Origin: a virus
Virus record (IMG/VR): IMGVR_UViG_3300006119_000036
Location: 1 to 29,729 of that record
Length of the DNA stretch: 29,729 nucleotides
Reading direction: 5' to 3' (one strand)
Shown here: positions 7,074-13,490 of the stretch, piece after piece
How the letters are laid out: the number at the start of each line of letters is the position of its first letter
Numbering within the stretch: the first letter of the stretch is position 1
Translations under genes and position numbers: made by a program
Notes under the pieces: model-generated
The model's input: only the letters and a program-made list of their open reading frames with translations
The model's database searches: none
What the model was told of the DNA's origin: nothing

Positions 7074-7472
7074 ATGGCAGATCTACCCACCAATAAAAAA
7101 AGTTCGGGTAATAAAAAAACAAAGCAAAGTAGAAAAAAACCAGTCCCTACCCCGATACCTGCACCAGTTAACCCTTCAAACTCTGAAACTCAGCAGGCTG
7201 TCCTGCAGGTGGTGAGAGATGCAATACGTATACAACTGGCTGGGTCAATGCAAAAAAGACGTCAAGTTGAAGAAGAAATTGACGCAATGGTAGGTACTTG
7301 TCAAGAATTTATGAAGAGTTTCATAATTTTAGGTTATGATATGGAAGGCAAGCAAGTGCCACCAATTATATCAGCCAATACACAGCAAGAAGCTGATGCT
7401 ATTGGTAATTATCTTCAGAAATTTCTACAACATATAGTAAGAAACGACGGGAATATCGGAACGATAGAATAA
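7074..7472 (+). CDS. Unknown late protein with basic Pro-rich N-terminus
   Basis: 132 residues from ATG at 7074 (MADLPTNKKSS...), chosen because a late box lies 5 bases upstream and because the longer frame would overlap the previous gene by 35 bases. Residues 8-40 are Lys- and Pro-rich and likely disordered; residues 44-132 are helical (QAVLQVVRDAIRIQLAGSMQKRRQVEEEIDAMVG). No family recognised. T4 late co-activator gp33 is of similar size, but I see no clamp-binding C-terminus. The late promoter suggests a virion or assembly role. Confidence 0.62.
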   Translation: MADLPTNKKSSGNKKTKQSRKKPVPTPIPAPVNPSNSETQQAVLQVVRDAIRIQLAGSMQKRRQVEEEIDAMVGTCQEFMKSFIILGYDMEGKQVPPIISANTQQEADAIGNYLQKFLQHIVRNDGNIGTIE

Positions 7473-7497
7473 ACGACGTTTCTCCATAGAAACTCTT

Positions 7498-7845
7498 ATG
7501 ATTTCAAAGGTAAAACCATTAGTACCATCTAAGTTTGAGGTTTTTAAGAACCTTTTAAATAGAAAGAGTAAAGTAATACCAAAGAGTAAACAAGTTTTTG
7601 CTGTAGGGACAGGGACTTATGTCGGTGAAATGTTAGTTTATGTTAAGAAAGACATGGATAACTATCACTTTTTAAGCATTCCAAAGAATATTAATAGGTC
7701 AATACCCATAGATAAGTTTGATTTTGCTATGGAGCATAAAATTGCTGAGTTAGCACATACATTACCAGGCAATATATACAAGTTATGCTGTGCTCAGTTC
7801 AAGTATAACAGCCAGAATTCTGGATCGCATAAGGTCTCTGACTAA
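7498..7845 (+). CDS. Unknown protein, probable nucleic-acid or regulatory accessory
   Basis: 115 residues (MISKVKPLVPSKFEVF...). Basic, with a beta-rich centre (VFAVGTGTYVGEMLVYVKK) and a helical C-terminus. No family recognised. The 25-base gap upstream lacks a clear -10 or late box next to the ATG, so it is probably read through from 7074. It ends just before the late box of the 7854 gene. Confidence 0.58.
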   Translation: MISKVKPLVPSKFEVFKNLLNRKSKVIPKSKQVFAVGTGTYVGEMLVYVKKDMDNYHFLSIPKNINRSIPIDKFDFAMEHKIAELAHTLPGNIYKLCCAQFKYNSQNSGSHKVSD

Positions 7846-7848
7846 ATA
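7843..7848 (+). promoter_or_regulatory. Late promoter box for the 7854 gene
   Basis: ACTAAATATT context, TAAATA core at 7843-7848 overlapping the stop codon of the previous gene, exactly 5 bases before the ATG at 7854. Confidence 0.65.
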
Positions 7849-7853
7849 TTGCC

Positions 7854-8099
7854 ATGGACATGTTTATTGAACCGACAAAAATTATATCGCCTTACAGTGG
7901 GCAAGCGTGTTACCCAGTTATTAACACGTTTACACAAGATGGTAAAACATATGAACAAGCAGTTTACAATGACCCAGTAACGGGATCGTTTGTAAAAAGA
8001 GGAATGGTCAGTGTTAAGGATGCTAAAACAGGTGAAGTATTACAAGACTACAAAAATAGTCAAAGAAACTCCTTGAAAAATACGTCTTATCGCACATAA
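7854..8099 (+). CDS. Small late protein, unknown
   Basis: 81 residues (MDMFIEPTKIISPYSGQACYPV...). A beta-rich pattern, FTQDGKTYEQAVYNDPVTGSFVKRG followed by VSVKDAKTGEVLQDY, reads like two small strand-turn units. The start at 7854 is fixed by the late box 5 bases upstream; a second Met lies two codons later. A virion or assembly role is inferred from the promoter. The early promoter of the primase overlaps its 3' end. Confidence 0.65.
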   Translation: MDMFIEPTKIISPYSGQACYPVINTFTQDGKTYEQAVYNDPVTGSFVKRGMVSVKDAKTGEVLQDYKNSQRNSLKNTSYRT

Positions 8100-8100
8100 T
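8073..8100 (+). promoter_or_regulatory. Early sigma70-type promoter of the gp61 primase
   Basis: TTGAAA at 8073-8078, 16-base spacer, CATAAT at 8095-8100, then AATGT and GTG at 8106. The 5-base gap again predicts a leaderless message. Confidence 0.6.
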
Positions 8101-8105
8101 AATGT

Positions 8106-9143
8106 GTGGTACCAATTCCAGAACAGTTTGTTGTACAGAAATTCTTTGAGTGCGTAAGTCACCCAACGTATAACAAGATAGCTAAAACCTATCAAGGTAG
8201 TTGTCCCTTCTGTAGAGAAGGGTCTTCTTTTGGAAAGAAGAGGAGATTCTTTTATATACCAGAAAAAGAGTATGCTTTCTGTCATAACTGTGGGTATACA
8301 AAGAAGACATTTGGGTTCTTATGTGATTTAACAGGGTTGCCGTTTAACATGTTAATTGCTGAGATAAAAAAGGGAACTAATGATGTGGTTCCAGTAAAGC
8401 AAGTTGAAACTAAGGTAGTTCCTGAGTCTAAGTCATTACCCGACGATTGCATCAATTTAACTGATAAAAATCAAGTAGAGTTCCATAAAGACAATCAAGT
8501 AGTGGGTATAGCAATGGATTTAATAAAGAAAAGACGTTTAGATACTGCTATAAACAGGCCAAAAGTTTTTTACCTTTCTTTATCCGATAAAGTACATAAA
8601 AATAGGTTAGTACTTCCCTTTTATGATGCAAATAACGACATCATTTTTTATCAAACCAGAACTTTATTACCAGCTGATAACAAGTTAAAGCCAAAGTACC
8701 TTAGTAAAGTACGTAGTAACCGTAGTTTATATGGTATCCACAATATAGATCAGTCATTGGAATATGTTTTTATCTTTGAAGGTCCTATTGACTCTTATTT
8801 TATAAAGAATGGGCTTGCAGTATGCGGTATTACTGAAGACGGAAACAAGATATTCACCGATTTACAACAGCAGCAAATTAATACATTACCCACTTACACT
8901 AAAATTTGGTGTTTAGATAATCAGTGGAACGATAAAGCATCATTAAAAAAGAGCATATCATTGACAGATACTAATGAAAAGATCTTTATATGGCCAGAAG
9001 AGCTGAAAAAATTTAAAGATATAAATGAATACTGTGTTTCAAAAAATTTAGACCAGATAGATCCAAAGTTTATTATTGAAAACTCTTTCAGCGGTTTGAA
9101 AGCAAAGATAATACTAACAAAAATTAAGAATAGTGTATCTTAA
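8106..9143 (+). CDS. 61: DNA primase, T4 gp61-like
   Basis: 345 residues (T4 gp61 is 342). The N-terminal zinc-binding domain shows CPFC (33-36) and CHNC (59-62). The TOPRIM catalytic core is visible as FIFEGPIDSYF (about 222-232, catalytic Glu) and IWCLDNQWNDKA (about 267-278), a variant of the DxD segment. It makes RNA primers with the gp41 helicase. The start is GTG at 8106, supported by the adjacent -10 box; an out-of-frame ATG sits at 8102. It is convergent with the minus-strand late gene at 9140, with stop codons overlapping in TTAA. Confidence 0.88.
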   Translation: MVPIPEQFVVQKFFECVSHPTYNKIAKTYQGSCPFCREGSSFGKKRRFFYIPEKEYAFCHNCGYTKKTFGFLCDLTGLPFNMLIAEIKKGTNDVVPVKQVETKVVPESKSLPDDCINLTDKNQVEFHKDNQVVGIAMDLIKKRRLDTAINRPKVFYLSLSDKVHKNRLVLPFYDANNDIIFYQTRTLLPADNKLKPKYLSKVRSNRSLYGIHNIDQSLEYVFIFEGPIDSYFIKNGLAVCGITEDGNKIFTDLQQQQINTLPTYTKIWCLDNQWNDKASLKKSISLTDTNEKIFIWPEELKKFKDINEYCVSKNLDQIDPKFIIENSFSGLKAKIILTKIKNSVS

Positions 9144-9577
9144 TTGTAACGGTACTTAGGGTCATGAGCTGTAGCTAAGTAACCTTTTAGGTCTTCATTA
9201 AAGCTAGACAACTCTGCTGCAACACGAGCAATCTTTTTCGTTTCAGCAGTACTGATTTTATCAAATAAAGTGTCTGTTTCAGCAGCATTCAATTTGCTTA
9301 CTAAGCTATCTGGGTTTGGATCATTGAGAAACTTTTTAAATTCATCAATCTTTTCTGTCCAAGCCTTTAATTCATCATACATCTTTTGTTGTATAGCAGA
9401 GAGTGTTGGTTTAGCAACAGCACCTGCTGGGGGAGCCTCTACATCAAAGTCCTCAGGAGCGGTACCTTTATCTAACGTCTGTGCCATAGCCTGTTGATCC
9501 GTCATTTCATCTGGAACATCAGGTGTTTCGTCTTTTTCTACTAAGAACTTCTTAAATCTATTCTCGTAAACGCTCAT
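9140..9577 (-). CDS. Acidic late protein, possible prohead core or internal protein
   Basis: 145 residues (MSVYENRFKKFLVEKDETPDVP...). The N-terminal 60 residues are acidic and Pro/Ala-rich, the rest is helical (PTLSAIQQKMYDELKAWTEKIDEFKKFL). Not recognised. Acidic, helical, late-expressed proteins in T4-like phages are often prohead core or internal proteins, and that is the most I would suggest. The ATG at 9577 lies 9 bases after a late box, and the gene is divergent from the late cassette starting at 9616. Confidence 0.7.
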   Translation of the reverse strand: MSVYENRFKKFLVEKDETPDVPDEMTDQQAMAQTLDKGTAPEDFDVEAPPAGAVAKPTLSAIQQKMYDELKAWTEKIDEFKKFLNDPNPDSLVSKLNAAETDTLFDKISTAETKKIARVAAELSSFNEDLKGYLATAHDPKYRYN

Positions 9578-9586
9578 ATATGTTAT

Positions 9587-9592
9587 TATTTA
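9587..9592 (-). promoter_or_regulatory. Late promoter box for the 9577 minus-strand gene
   Basis: Minus strand reads AATAAATAAT with TAAATA at 9592-9587, 9 bases before the ATG. It is back to back with the plus-strand box at 9604, so one 38-base gap feeds both directions. Confidence 0.6.
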
Positions 9593-9603
9593 TTAGATTT
9601 ACA

Positions 9604-9609
9604 TAAATA
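9604..9609 (+). promoter_or_regulatory. Late promoter box for the 9616-11221 cassette
   Basis: CATAAATATT context, TAAATA at 9604-9609, 6 bases before ATG 9616. The box is the left half of the palindrome TAAATATTTA (9604-9613). Confidence 0.65.
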
Positions 9610-9615
9610 TTTAAT

Positions 9616-9975
9616 ATGAAAAGGCTAATTTCAGAAGATGACTCAATGATGAATGCAAATAGACAGATAATGGGTCAGAAAACAGAGACACCTCCTGTTG
9701 CAAATCAAGTCAAATCGTTCTTAAACGCTAATAAGAAGGATACAAATTATGATGCCGGTAATGTAAAACCATATCCACTGAATCAAGCCGATGAAGTCCT
9801 ATCAGATATGTATATAGCAACGTTAAACCTTTCTAAGATAATGGATTTAGCATTAGAAAACCCAGCCCTTAAAGACAAATACAAGCATCTATTAAGAGAA
9901 ATCAAAGAAAAGAGCACTATTATAGGTAAAGCCATAGTTGATATTAGTAATGGCATAGATACAATAGGTAAATGA
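9616..9975 (+). CDS. Unknown late protein, first gene of a five-gene cassette
   Basis: 119 residues (MKRLISEDDSMMNANRQIMG...). The N-terminal half is polar and Asn/Lys-rich; the C-terminal half is one long amphipathic helix region (LSDMYIATLNLSKIMDLALE, then HLLREIKEKSTIIGKAIVDI). No family recognised. It has its own late promoter and ends in an ATGA overlap with the membrane protein gene, so the two are probably translated together. Confidence 0.68.
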   Translation: MKRLISEDDSMMNANRQIMGQKTETPPVANQVKSFLNANKKDTNYDAGNVKPYPLNQADEVLSDMYIATLNLSKIMDLALENPALKDKYKHLLREIKEKSTIIGKAIVDISNGIDTIGK

Positions 9976-10349
9976 TACAAAAGTTTTTAATTTCGTTAGG
10001 TATCACCGCATTAGTTAGCGGTTTAATAGCAGCATTGTTTGTTACACATTGGATTTTGGTGTTTTTATTAGCTTTCGTAGTGCAGGTCATGGCATTTTAC
10101 ATAGGCAACACCATATATGAGAATAGAACGTTACTTAAAGCTGAACAAATACGTATAGAACAACTTAAAGAGGCAGTAAAACAAGTTGCATTAGTGGAAT
10201 GTCCTTGTGGACAAAAGAATAGACAAGATGTTATAGTTAGATTTGATGAAAACGTTACATATAAGTGCAGTGAATGTAACAAAACCATTAAACTTGACAT
10301 TGATATTAAGCCAGTACTTACCACGGAACCTATCTACACACAAAAATGA
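9972..10349 (+). CDS. Inner-membrane protein with cytoplasmic zinc ribbon
   Basis: 125 residues. Two hydrophobic segments near residues 4-22 and 26-46 form a helical hairpin, followed by an amphipathic helix (LLKAEQIRIEQLKEAVKQV) and a soluble tail with two Cys pairs, CPCG (near 77-80) and CSEC (near 98-101), about 20 residues apart, as in a zinc ribbon. This suggests a membrane anchor carrying a small metal-binding domain, probably on the cytoplasmic side. Function unknown: membrane attachment of virion assembly, exclusion of other phages or a lysis-related role are all possible. Coupled by ATGA junctions on both sides inside a late operon. Confidence 0.72.
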   Translation: MIQKFLISLGITALVSGLIAALFVTHWILVFLLAFVVQVMAFYIGNTIYENRTLLKAEQIRIEQLKEAVKQVALVECPCGQKNRQDVIVRFDENVTYKCSECNKTIKLDIDIKPVLTTEPIYTQK

Positions 10350-10753
10350 GTGAATTAGATAAGATTACCACACAGATCAACTCCTCAATAACTGACATTA
10401 AGCAAGAAGCACCAGTTGTTCAGTTAAATGAACTGATTAAAAGCATAAGCACATGTCTTAACTTGAGTATGGAAGAATTGTTCAAGTTAAAAGAGGGATT
10501 GGCTACAGAAAAAAATAAAAATAATCAAGCACTTAAAATTTTTCTTGAAGTACTGATACATGCCCTTGATAAAAATACAATTGATACATCAGACAAGGAT
10601 CAGGAAGCACTTTTCATACAGAATAAAAAAATTATTAAAGATTTGACGTTTAATTTACTACAGTTGTACAAAAACTACAGCATAGATGACAAGGAAATGA
10701 AAATAACTCTATTAGGAAAACTCATACAATCATTATACGATGGAAAACGTTAA
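10346..10753 (+). CDS. Unknown helical late protein
   Basis: 135 residues (MSELDKITTQINSSITDIKQ...), almost entirely predicted helix with a Lys/Asn-rich middle and one Cys. Starts in an ATGA overlap with the membrane protein gene, without Shine-Dalgarno, and overlaps the next gene by 14 bases. No family recognised. The tight coupling suggests that it acts with its membrane neighbour. Confidence 0.65.
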   Translation: MSELDKITTQINSSITDIKQEAPVVQLNELIKSISTCLNLSMEELFKLKEGLATEKNKNNQALKIFLEVLIHALDKNTIDTSDKDQEALFIQNKKIIKDLTFNLLQLYKNYSIDDKEMKITLLGKLIQSLYDGKR

Positions 10754-10994
10754 AAGAGCAAAAAAAGACTCAGATTTAGAACCTGAAATTGATTACAAGA
10801 ATGATATCAATTTTTTAACACGATTTGCGTGTTTATTTGAAGGGGTAAACCTTGCTTGTGACAAGGCTGAGCAATTGGGTATTAATCCTGACAAGAATCT
10901 TAACTGGGTAAAACCTTTAGCATTTCAAAAATACATTCAAGAACGTGAAAAGGATATGAAGTATCATATTCAAAATTGGGTTGTCAAGAAATGA
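10740..10994 (+). CDS. Unknown small late protein
   Basis: 84 residues (MENVKRAKKDSDLEPEIDYK...). A basic N-terminus, then an acidic stretch and a helical region ending in QEREKDMKYHIQNWVVKK. No family recognised. It overlaps genes on both sides (14 bases upstream, ATGA at 10991-10994 downstream), so it is inside the cassette that begins at 9616. Confidence 0.63.
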   Translation: MENVKRAKKDSDLEPEIDYKNDINFLTRFACLFEGVNLACDKAEQLGINPDKNLNWVKPLAFQKYIQEREKDMKYHIQNWVVKK

Positions 10995-11221
10995 AGTACA
11001 TTCCAGGTAAAGTTTTTGTTGTCAAAAAACCTAAACTATCTGGTAAGGTTAAAGAGTTGTTTATACCGGGTAGAACTTATCAGATATACAACATACAGTT
11101 AAAGGAAGACAATAAAGTGCTGTATACCTTTATGGGCGGCGGTGCTGGTAGGTTTGAAATGCTATTTGACAGTAAACAAATAGCAGAAAATACTATAGAT
11201 TATCTTTTAAACTTAATCTGA
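10991..11221 (+). CDS. Unknown small beta-rich late protein, last of cassette
   Basis: 76 residues starting at ATG 10991 in an ATGA overlap, preferred over a TTG five codons upstream. The sequence (MKYIPGKVFVVKKPKLSG...) alternates strands and turns with a Gly-rich MGGGAGRFEM loop; it looks like a small barrel or SH3-like fold, but this is only an impression. No family recognised. Its stop abuts the stop of the minus-strand neck gene at 11222 with no gap. Confidence 0.65.
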   Translation: MKYIPGKVFVVKKPKLSGKVKELFIPGRTYQIYNIQLKEDNKVLYTFMGGGAGRFEMLFDSKQIAENTIDYLLNLI

Positions 11222-12088
11222 TTAGTAGTTACCGTACACGTCAGTTGCATCATTAGCTGACATACTGAATATAGTGGTGTTGCTAACTTGGTCAATTGAT
11301 GTTAATGGGTAAATTTCATCATACTTCTTAGGCGGTGCTGGGTCTTGTTTACCACCAGGTAAAACACCACTTGAAGTATCGTCATAAACTTGATCACTTC
11401 CTTTTTCTGCTGATAGACCAGGTTCAAAGCTGTAATCAAGTCTCTTAGCCTTTAAGATCCAAACATAATGACCACCTAACTGATTTGTTCTTGCAATATC
11501 TTGGTCTAAAATTTGTGTAACTTCGTAATTGTATCCGCTTCTTGGTCCTGGACGTCCGTAACCGTATTCTGTTAGTGTAAAAACGTCGCCTGCTTTAGGT
11601 TGTACTTGATTAAATTGCGTTTCAAAGGTAGTTGGGTCCTCTGTACGTAATCCAAATAAGTTTTCTGTTTCTAATTTAGCTGACAACGTAGGAGAACTCA
11701 AATATTCATTAGTTAGTATTTCTAAATTTATATTATGAAATACATCATAGAAAGTAGATAGGTGAATATATGCAGTAATTTCATCATCTGCTTGAAAACC
11801 AAATTTTGATAATGCTGTTGCGTTTTCTGCTAAGTCAACTGCTAAAACTACATTTCTAGGTTCAGCATATTTCTGTGTTGGTTGTTCACCGTAAAAATTA
11901 TCTGCGTTTAGTACGTTATAAGCATTAACATAATACGTAACCATAGTACCGTAAGTGTTAATCTGTTCTCTCCAGTAGTTACTAAACAAATATTCTTCAT
12001 TCTGTATAACGTTTTTATCAACGTATCTAAAACAAAAACCATCTGAGTCAACTACCCCAGGTAATCCGTTATTTTGTGCGTTATACAT
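11222..12088 (-). CDS. 14: Neck protein, T4 gp14-like
   Basis: 288 residues (T4 gp14 is about 256). The order of features fits gp14: a first block with NYWREQINTYGTMVTYYVNAYNV and NFYGEQPTQKY, then ALSKFGFQADDEITAYIHLSTF, then PKAGDVFTLTEYGYGRPG and HYVWILKAKRLDYSFEPG. This parallels the T4 blocks around MRGVECYYIPR, FGEDL, FFSNFGMQVQDEVTL and EGDLIYF. gp14 joins the head completion complex to the tail at the neck. It follows the 12090 gene by one base (TAACATG junction), so both come from the late promoter at 12458. It is opposite in strand to the terminase and tail block. Confidence 0.65.
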   Translation of the reverse strand: MYNAQNNGLPGVVDSDGFCFRYVDKNVIQNEEYLFSNYWREQINTYGTMVTYYVNAYNVLNADNFYGEQPTQKYAEPRNVVLAVDLAENATALSKFGFQADDEITAYIHLSTFYDVFHNINLEILTNEYLSSPTLSAKLETENLFGLRTEDPTTFETQFNQVQPKAGDVFTLTEYGYGRPGPRSGYNYEVTQILDQDIARTNQLGGHYVWILKAKRLDYSFEPGLSAEKGSDQVYDDTSSGVLPGGKQDPAPPKKYDEIYPLTSIDQVSNTTIFSMSANDATDVYGNY

Positions 12089-12089
12089 G

Positions 12090-12452
12090 TTAATTTTTTT
12101 CTATAATCCATTTACCTGAATTGATATCATGGTAAAGCTTTATGCCCATTTTACCACCAAGCATTTTCATTTCATTTGCTTTTGGAGGCAAGCCCTTTAA
12201 AAATTTTCTTGTTATATACTGCAAGTCTTTTGTATTACAGACAAATCTACCCGGGCCTTTCTTTAGAGTTTCAATCTTTGGATTAGCGTCCTCTTTAGCC
12301 TTGTACATATCAGGAACTAAATTAAGATGTTTCCTTCTATAATGTCTGTTTACATCGGTTGTTCCTAATGGATTGCGATGTCTTCTTTGTACACCGCCTC
12401 TAAGACTTAATGTTGGTGTATGAGATTTAAAAAACTCTTTGAATAGGTCCAC
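12090..12452 (-). CDS. Small basic late protein, unknown, GTG start
   Basis: 120 residues, rich in Arg, Lys and His (GGVQRRHRNP, RHYRRKHLN), pI clearly high. Starts on GTG at 12452; the start is supported by a late box ending exactly 5 bases upstream. The basic character and its operon with the gp14-like gene suggest a head or neck component touching DNA, such as a head completion protein, but no specific T4 counterpart can be matched by eye. Confidence 0.7.
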   Translation of the reverse strand: MDLFKEFFKSHTPTLSLRGGVQRRHRNPLGTTDVNRHYRRKHLNLVPDMYKAKEDANPKIETLKKGPGRFVCNTKDLQYITRKFLKGLPPKANEMKMLGGKMGIKLYHDINSGKWIIEKN

Positions 12453-12457
12453 GAATA

Positions 12458-12463
12458 TATTTA
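12458..12463 (-). promoter_or_regulatory. Late promoter box for the GTG-started 12452 operon
   Basis: Minus strand CTTAAATATA, TAAATA at 12463-12458, then TATTC and GTG at 12452. The 5-base spacing to a GTG codon supports both calls. It lies immediately downstream of the terminator of the acidic gene. Confidence 0.65.
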
Positions 12464-12465
12464 AG

Positions 12466-12496
12466 CAAAAGAAAAGCCGCTATTGCTAGCGGCTTT
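12466..12496 (-). terminator. Rho-independent terminator of the acidic late gene
   Basis: A perfect 10-bp stem pairs 12473-12482 with 12487-12496 (arm AAAGCCGCTA on the minus strand) around a 4-base loop, followed on the minus strand by TCTTTTGC. It lies 24 bases after the stop of the 12521 gene and just before the next late promoter, separating two minus-strand late units. Confidence 0.85.
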
Positions 12497-12520
12497 AATT
12501 TAATCTATTTTCGTTATATC

Positions 12521-13471
12521 TTATACTCCGAAGAATTCTTGATTTCTACCTTTAATCTTGCTCTTAGGTTCAATAGCATTGTGCTTTGTCATTGCTAAAC
12601 CAGCTGAGTCTGGTACTTCTTTACCATCACCATCTACTGGATTGTTAACATTGTACTGTGCTTTGCCCTTATTAGCAAGTTTTGCAGTTTTGTCACCGAC
12701 TTTAATCATATTATGCTTTGTGAGCTTTTTGCCGGATTCATCACTTACTAGCTTTCCGTCACCATCTACTGGATTGTCAACGGAATAAATTGCGCCAGAT
12801 GATTCTTTTTTAACTTCTTCATCTTCTTCATCAGCATCATCAGATTCTTCATTGTCTTCTTCATCTGCATCTTCTTCATTATCTTCTGAAGCTGCTTCAC
12901 CTTCGGCTTCACCTTCTGTTTCACCGCTCATTTCGGATTCACCTTCAGATTCACCTTCTGCATGTTTCTTTAATGCAGCTAATGCCTTTTCAAGCATCTC
13001 AATAATTTCGGCATGTGTGAGATCTGCATCTTCACCTTCTGCACCTTCATGTCCTTGGCCTTCTGAATCAACGCCGAGTGCTGCTAGATCAGCTGCATCT
13101 TCGTTACCCATTACTTCTTCGTATAGTTTATTGAAAATAGATTTCATATTATTATTTATCTTGTCTTTTGATGTTTTTTCCATATTTTGGTCAAAATTTT
13201 CTCCAAAACTAAGATTCGTAATATTATATGCATTGTCCTTCTTATGTTTTGGATTGCGTACGTCTACTGCCACATCACCGTAACCATCAGCAGCTGCTGG
13301 ACCAGAGGTATCTTTGTTTTGAATGTCTTTAGCCTTTGGGCTGTTTAAGTCAACTGGACCTGGACCCTTCTTAGTGGTCATTTTCGTTGCTTGTTTAGCA
13401 GGTGCTTTTTCATTTAGCACTTGACTGTTATATAATTCCCATATATCTACTAGGTTCTTAGAAGTGGACAT
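12521..13471 (-). CDS. Very acidic low-complexity late protein (prohead core/scaffold candidate)
   Basis: 316 residues from ATG at 13471, fixed by TATAAATA 5 bases upstream; the longer frame to 13603 would run into the terminase gene. Layout: Lys/Pro-rich N-terminus (1-80), helical NKLYEEVMGNEDAADLAALG (114-133), helix EIIEMLEKALAALKKH (155-170), a Glu/Asp/Ser low-complexity run (171-222), then a 28-residue unit present twice (229-256 and 273-300, sharing NPVDGDGK and TKHN). T4 prohead core proteins gp67, gp68 and gp22 are acidic and helical, so a core role is likely but unproven. The repeat units look like small surface or calcium-type loops (DGDGK). Confidence 0.78.
   Translation of the reverse strand: MSTSKNLVDIWELYNSQVLNEKAPAKQATKMTTKKGPGPVDLNSPKAKDIQNKDTSGPAAADGYGDVAVDVRNPKHKKDNAYNITNLSFGENFDQNMEKTSKDKINNNMKSIFNKLYEEVMGNEDAADLAALGVDSEGQGHEGAEGEDADLTHAEIIEMLEKALAALKKHAEGESEGESEMSGETEGEAEGEAASEDNEEDADEEDNEESDDADEEDEEVKKESSGAIYSVDNPVDGDGKLVSDESGKKLTKHNMIKVGDKTAKLANKGKAQYNVNNPVDGDGKEVPDSAGLAMTKHNAIEPKSKIKGRNQEFFGV
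12627..12777 (-). repeat. Two-copy 132-base-spaced repeat inside the acidic gene
   Basis: A 19-base identical string occurs at 12627-12645 and 12759-12777, part of a 44-codon duplication unit. At the protein level it encodes the NPVDGDGK units of the acidic late protein. Confidence 0.8.
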
Positions 13472-13472
13472 G

Positions 13473-13484
13473 TAAATATTTATA
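13473..13484. promoter_or_regulatory. Divergent late promoter pair (shared palindrome)
   Basis: The string TAAATATTTATA at 13473-13484 contains the palindrome TAAATATTTA. Read on the minus strand it gives TATAAATA (13484-13477), identical to the T4 late consensus, 5 bases before the ATG at 13471. Read on the plus strand it gives TAAATA (13473-13478), 12 bases before the terminase ATG at 13491. Confidence 0.7.
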
Positions 13485-13490
13485 TCGCTC

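Noticed and set aside
12852-13283. Plus-strand Ser/Pro/Ala-rich open frame
   Set aside because: It is the mirror of the Glu/Asp/Ser-rich minus-strand gene; composition explains it and no promoter box precedes it.
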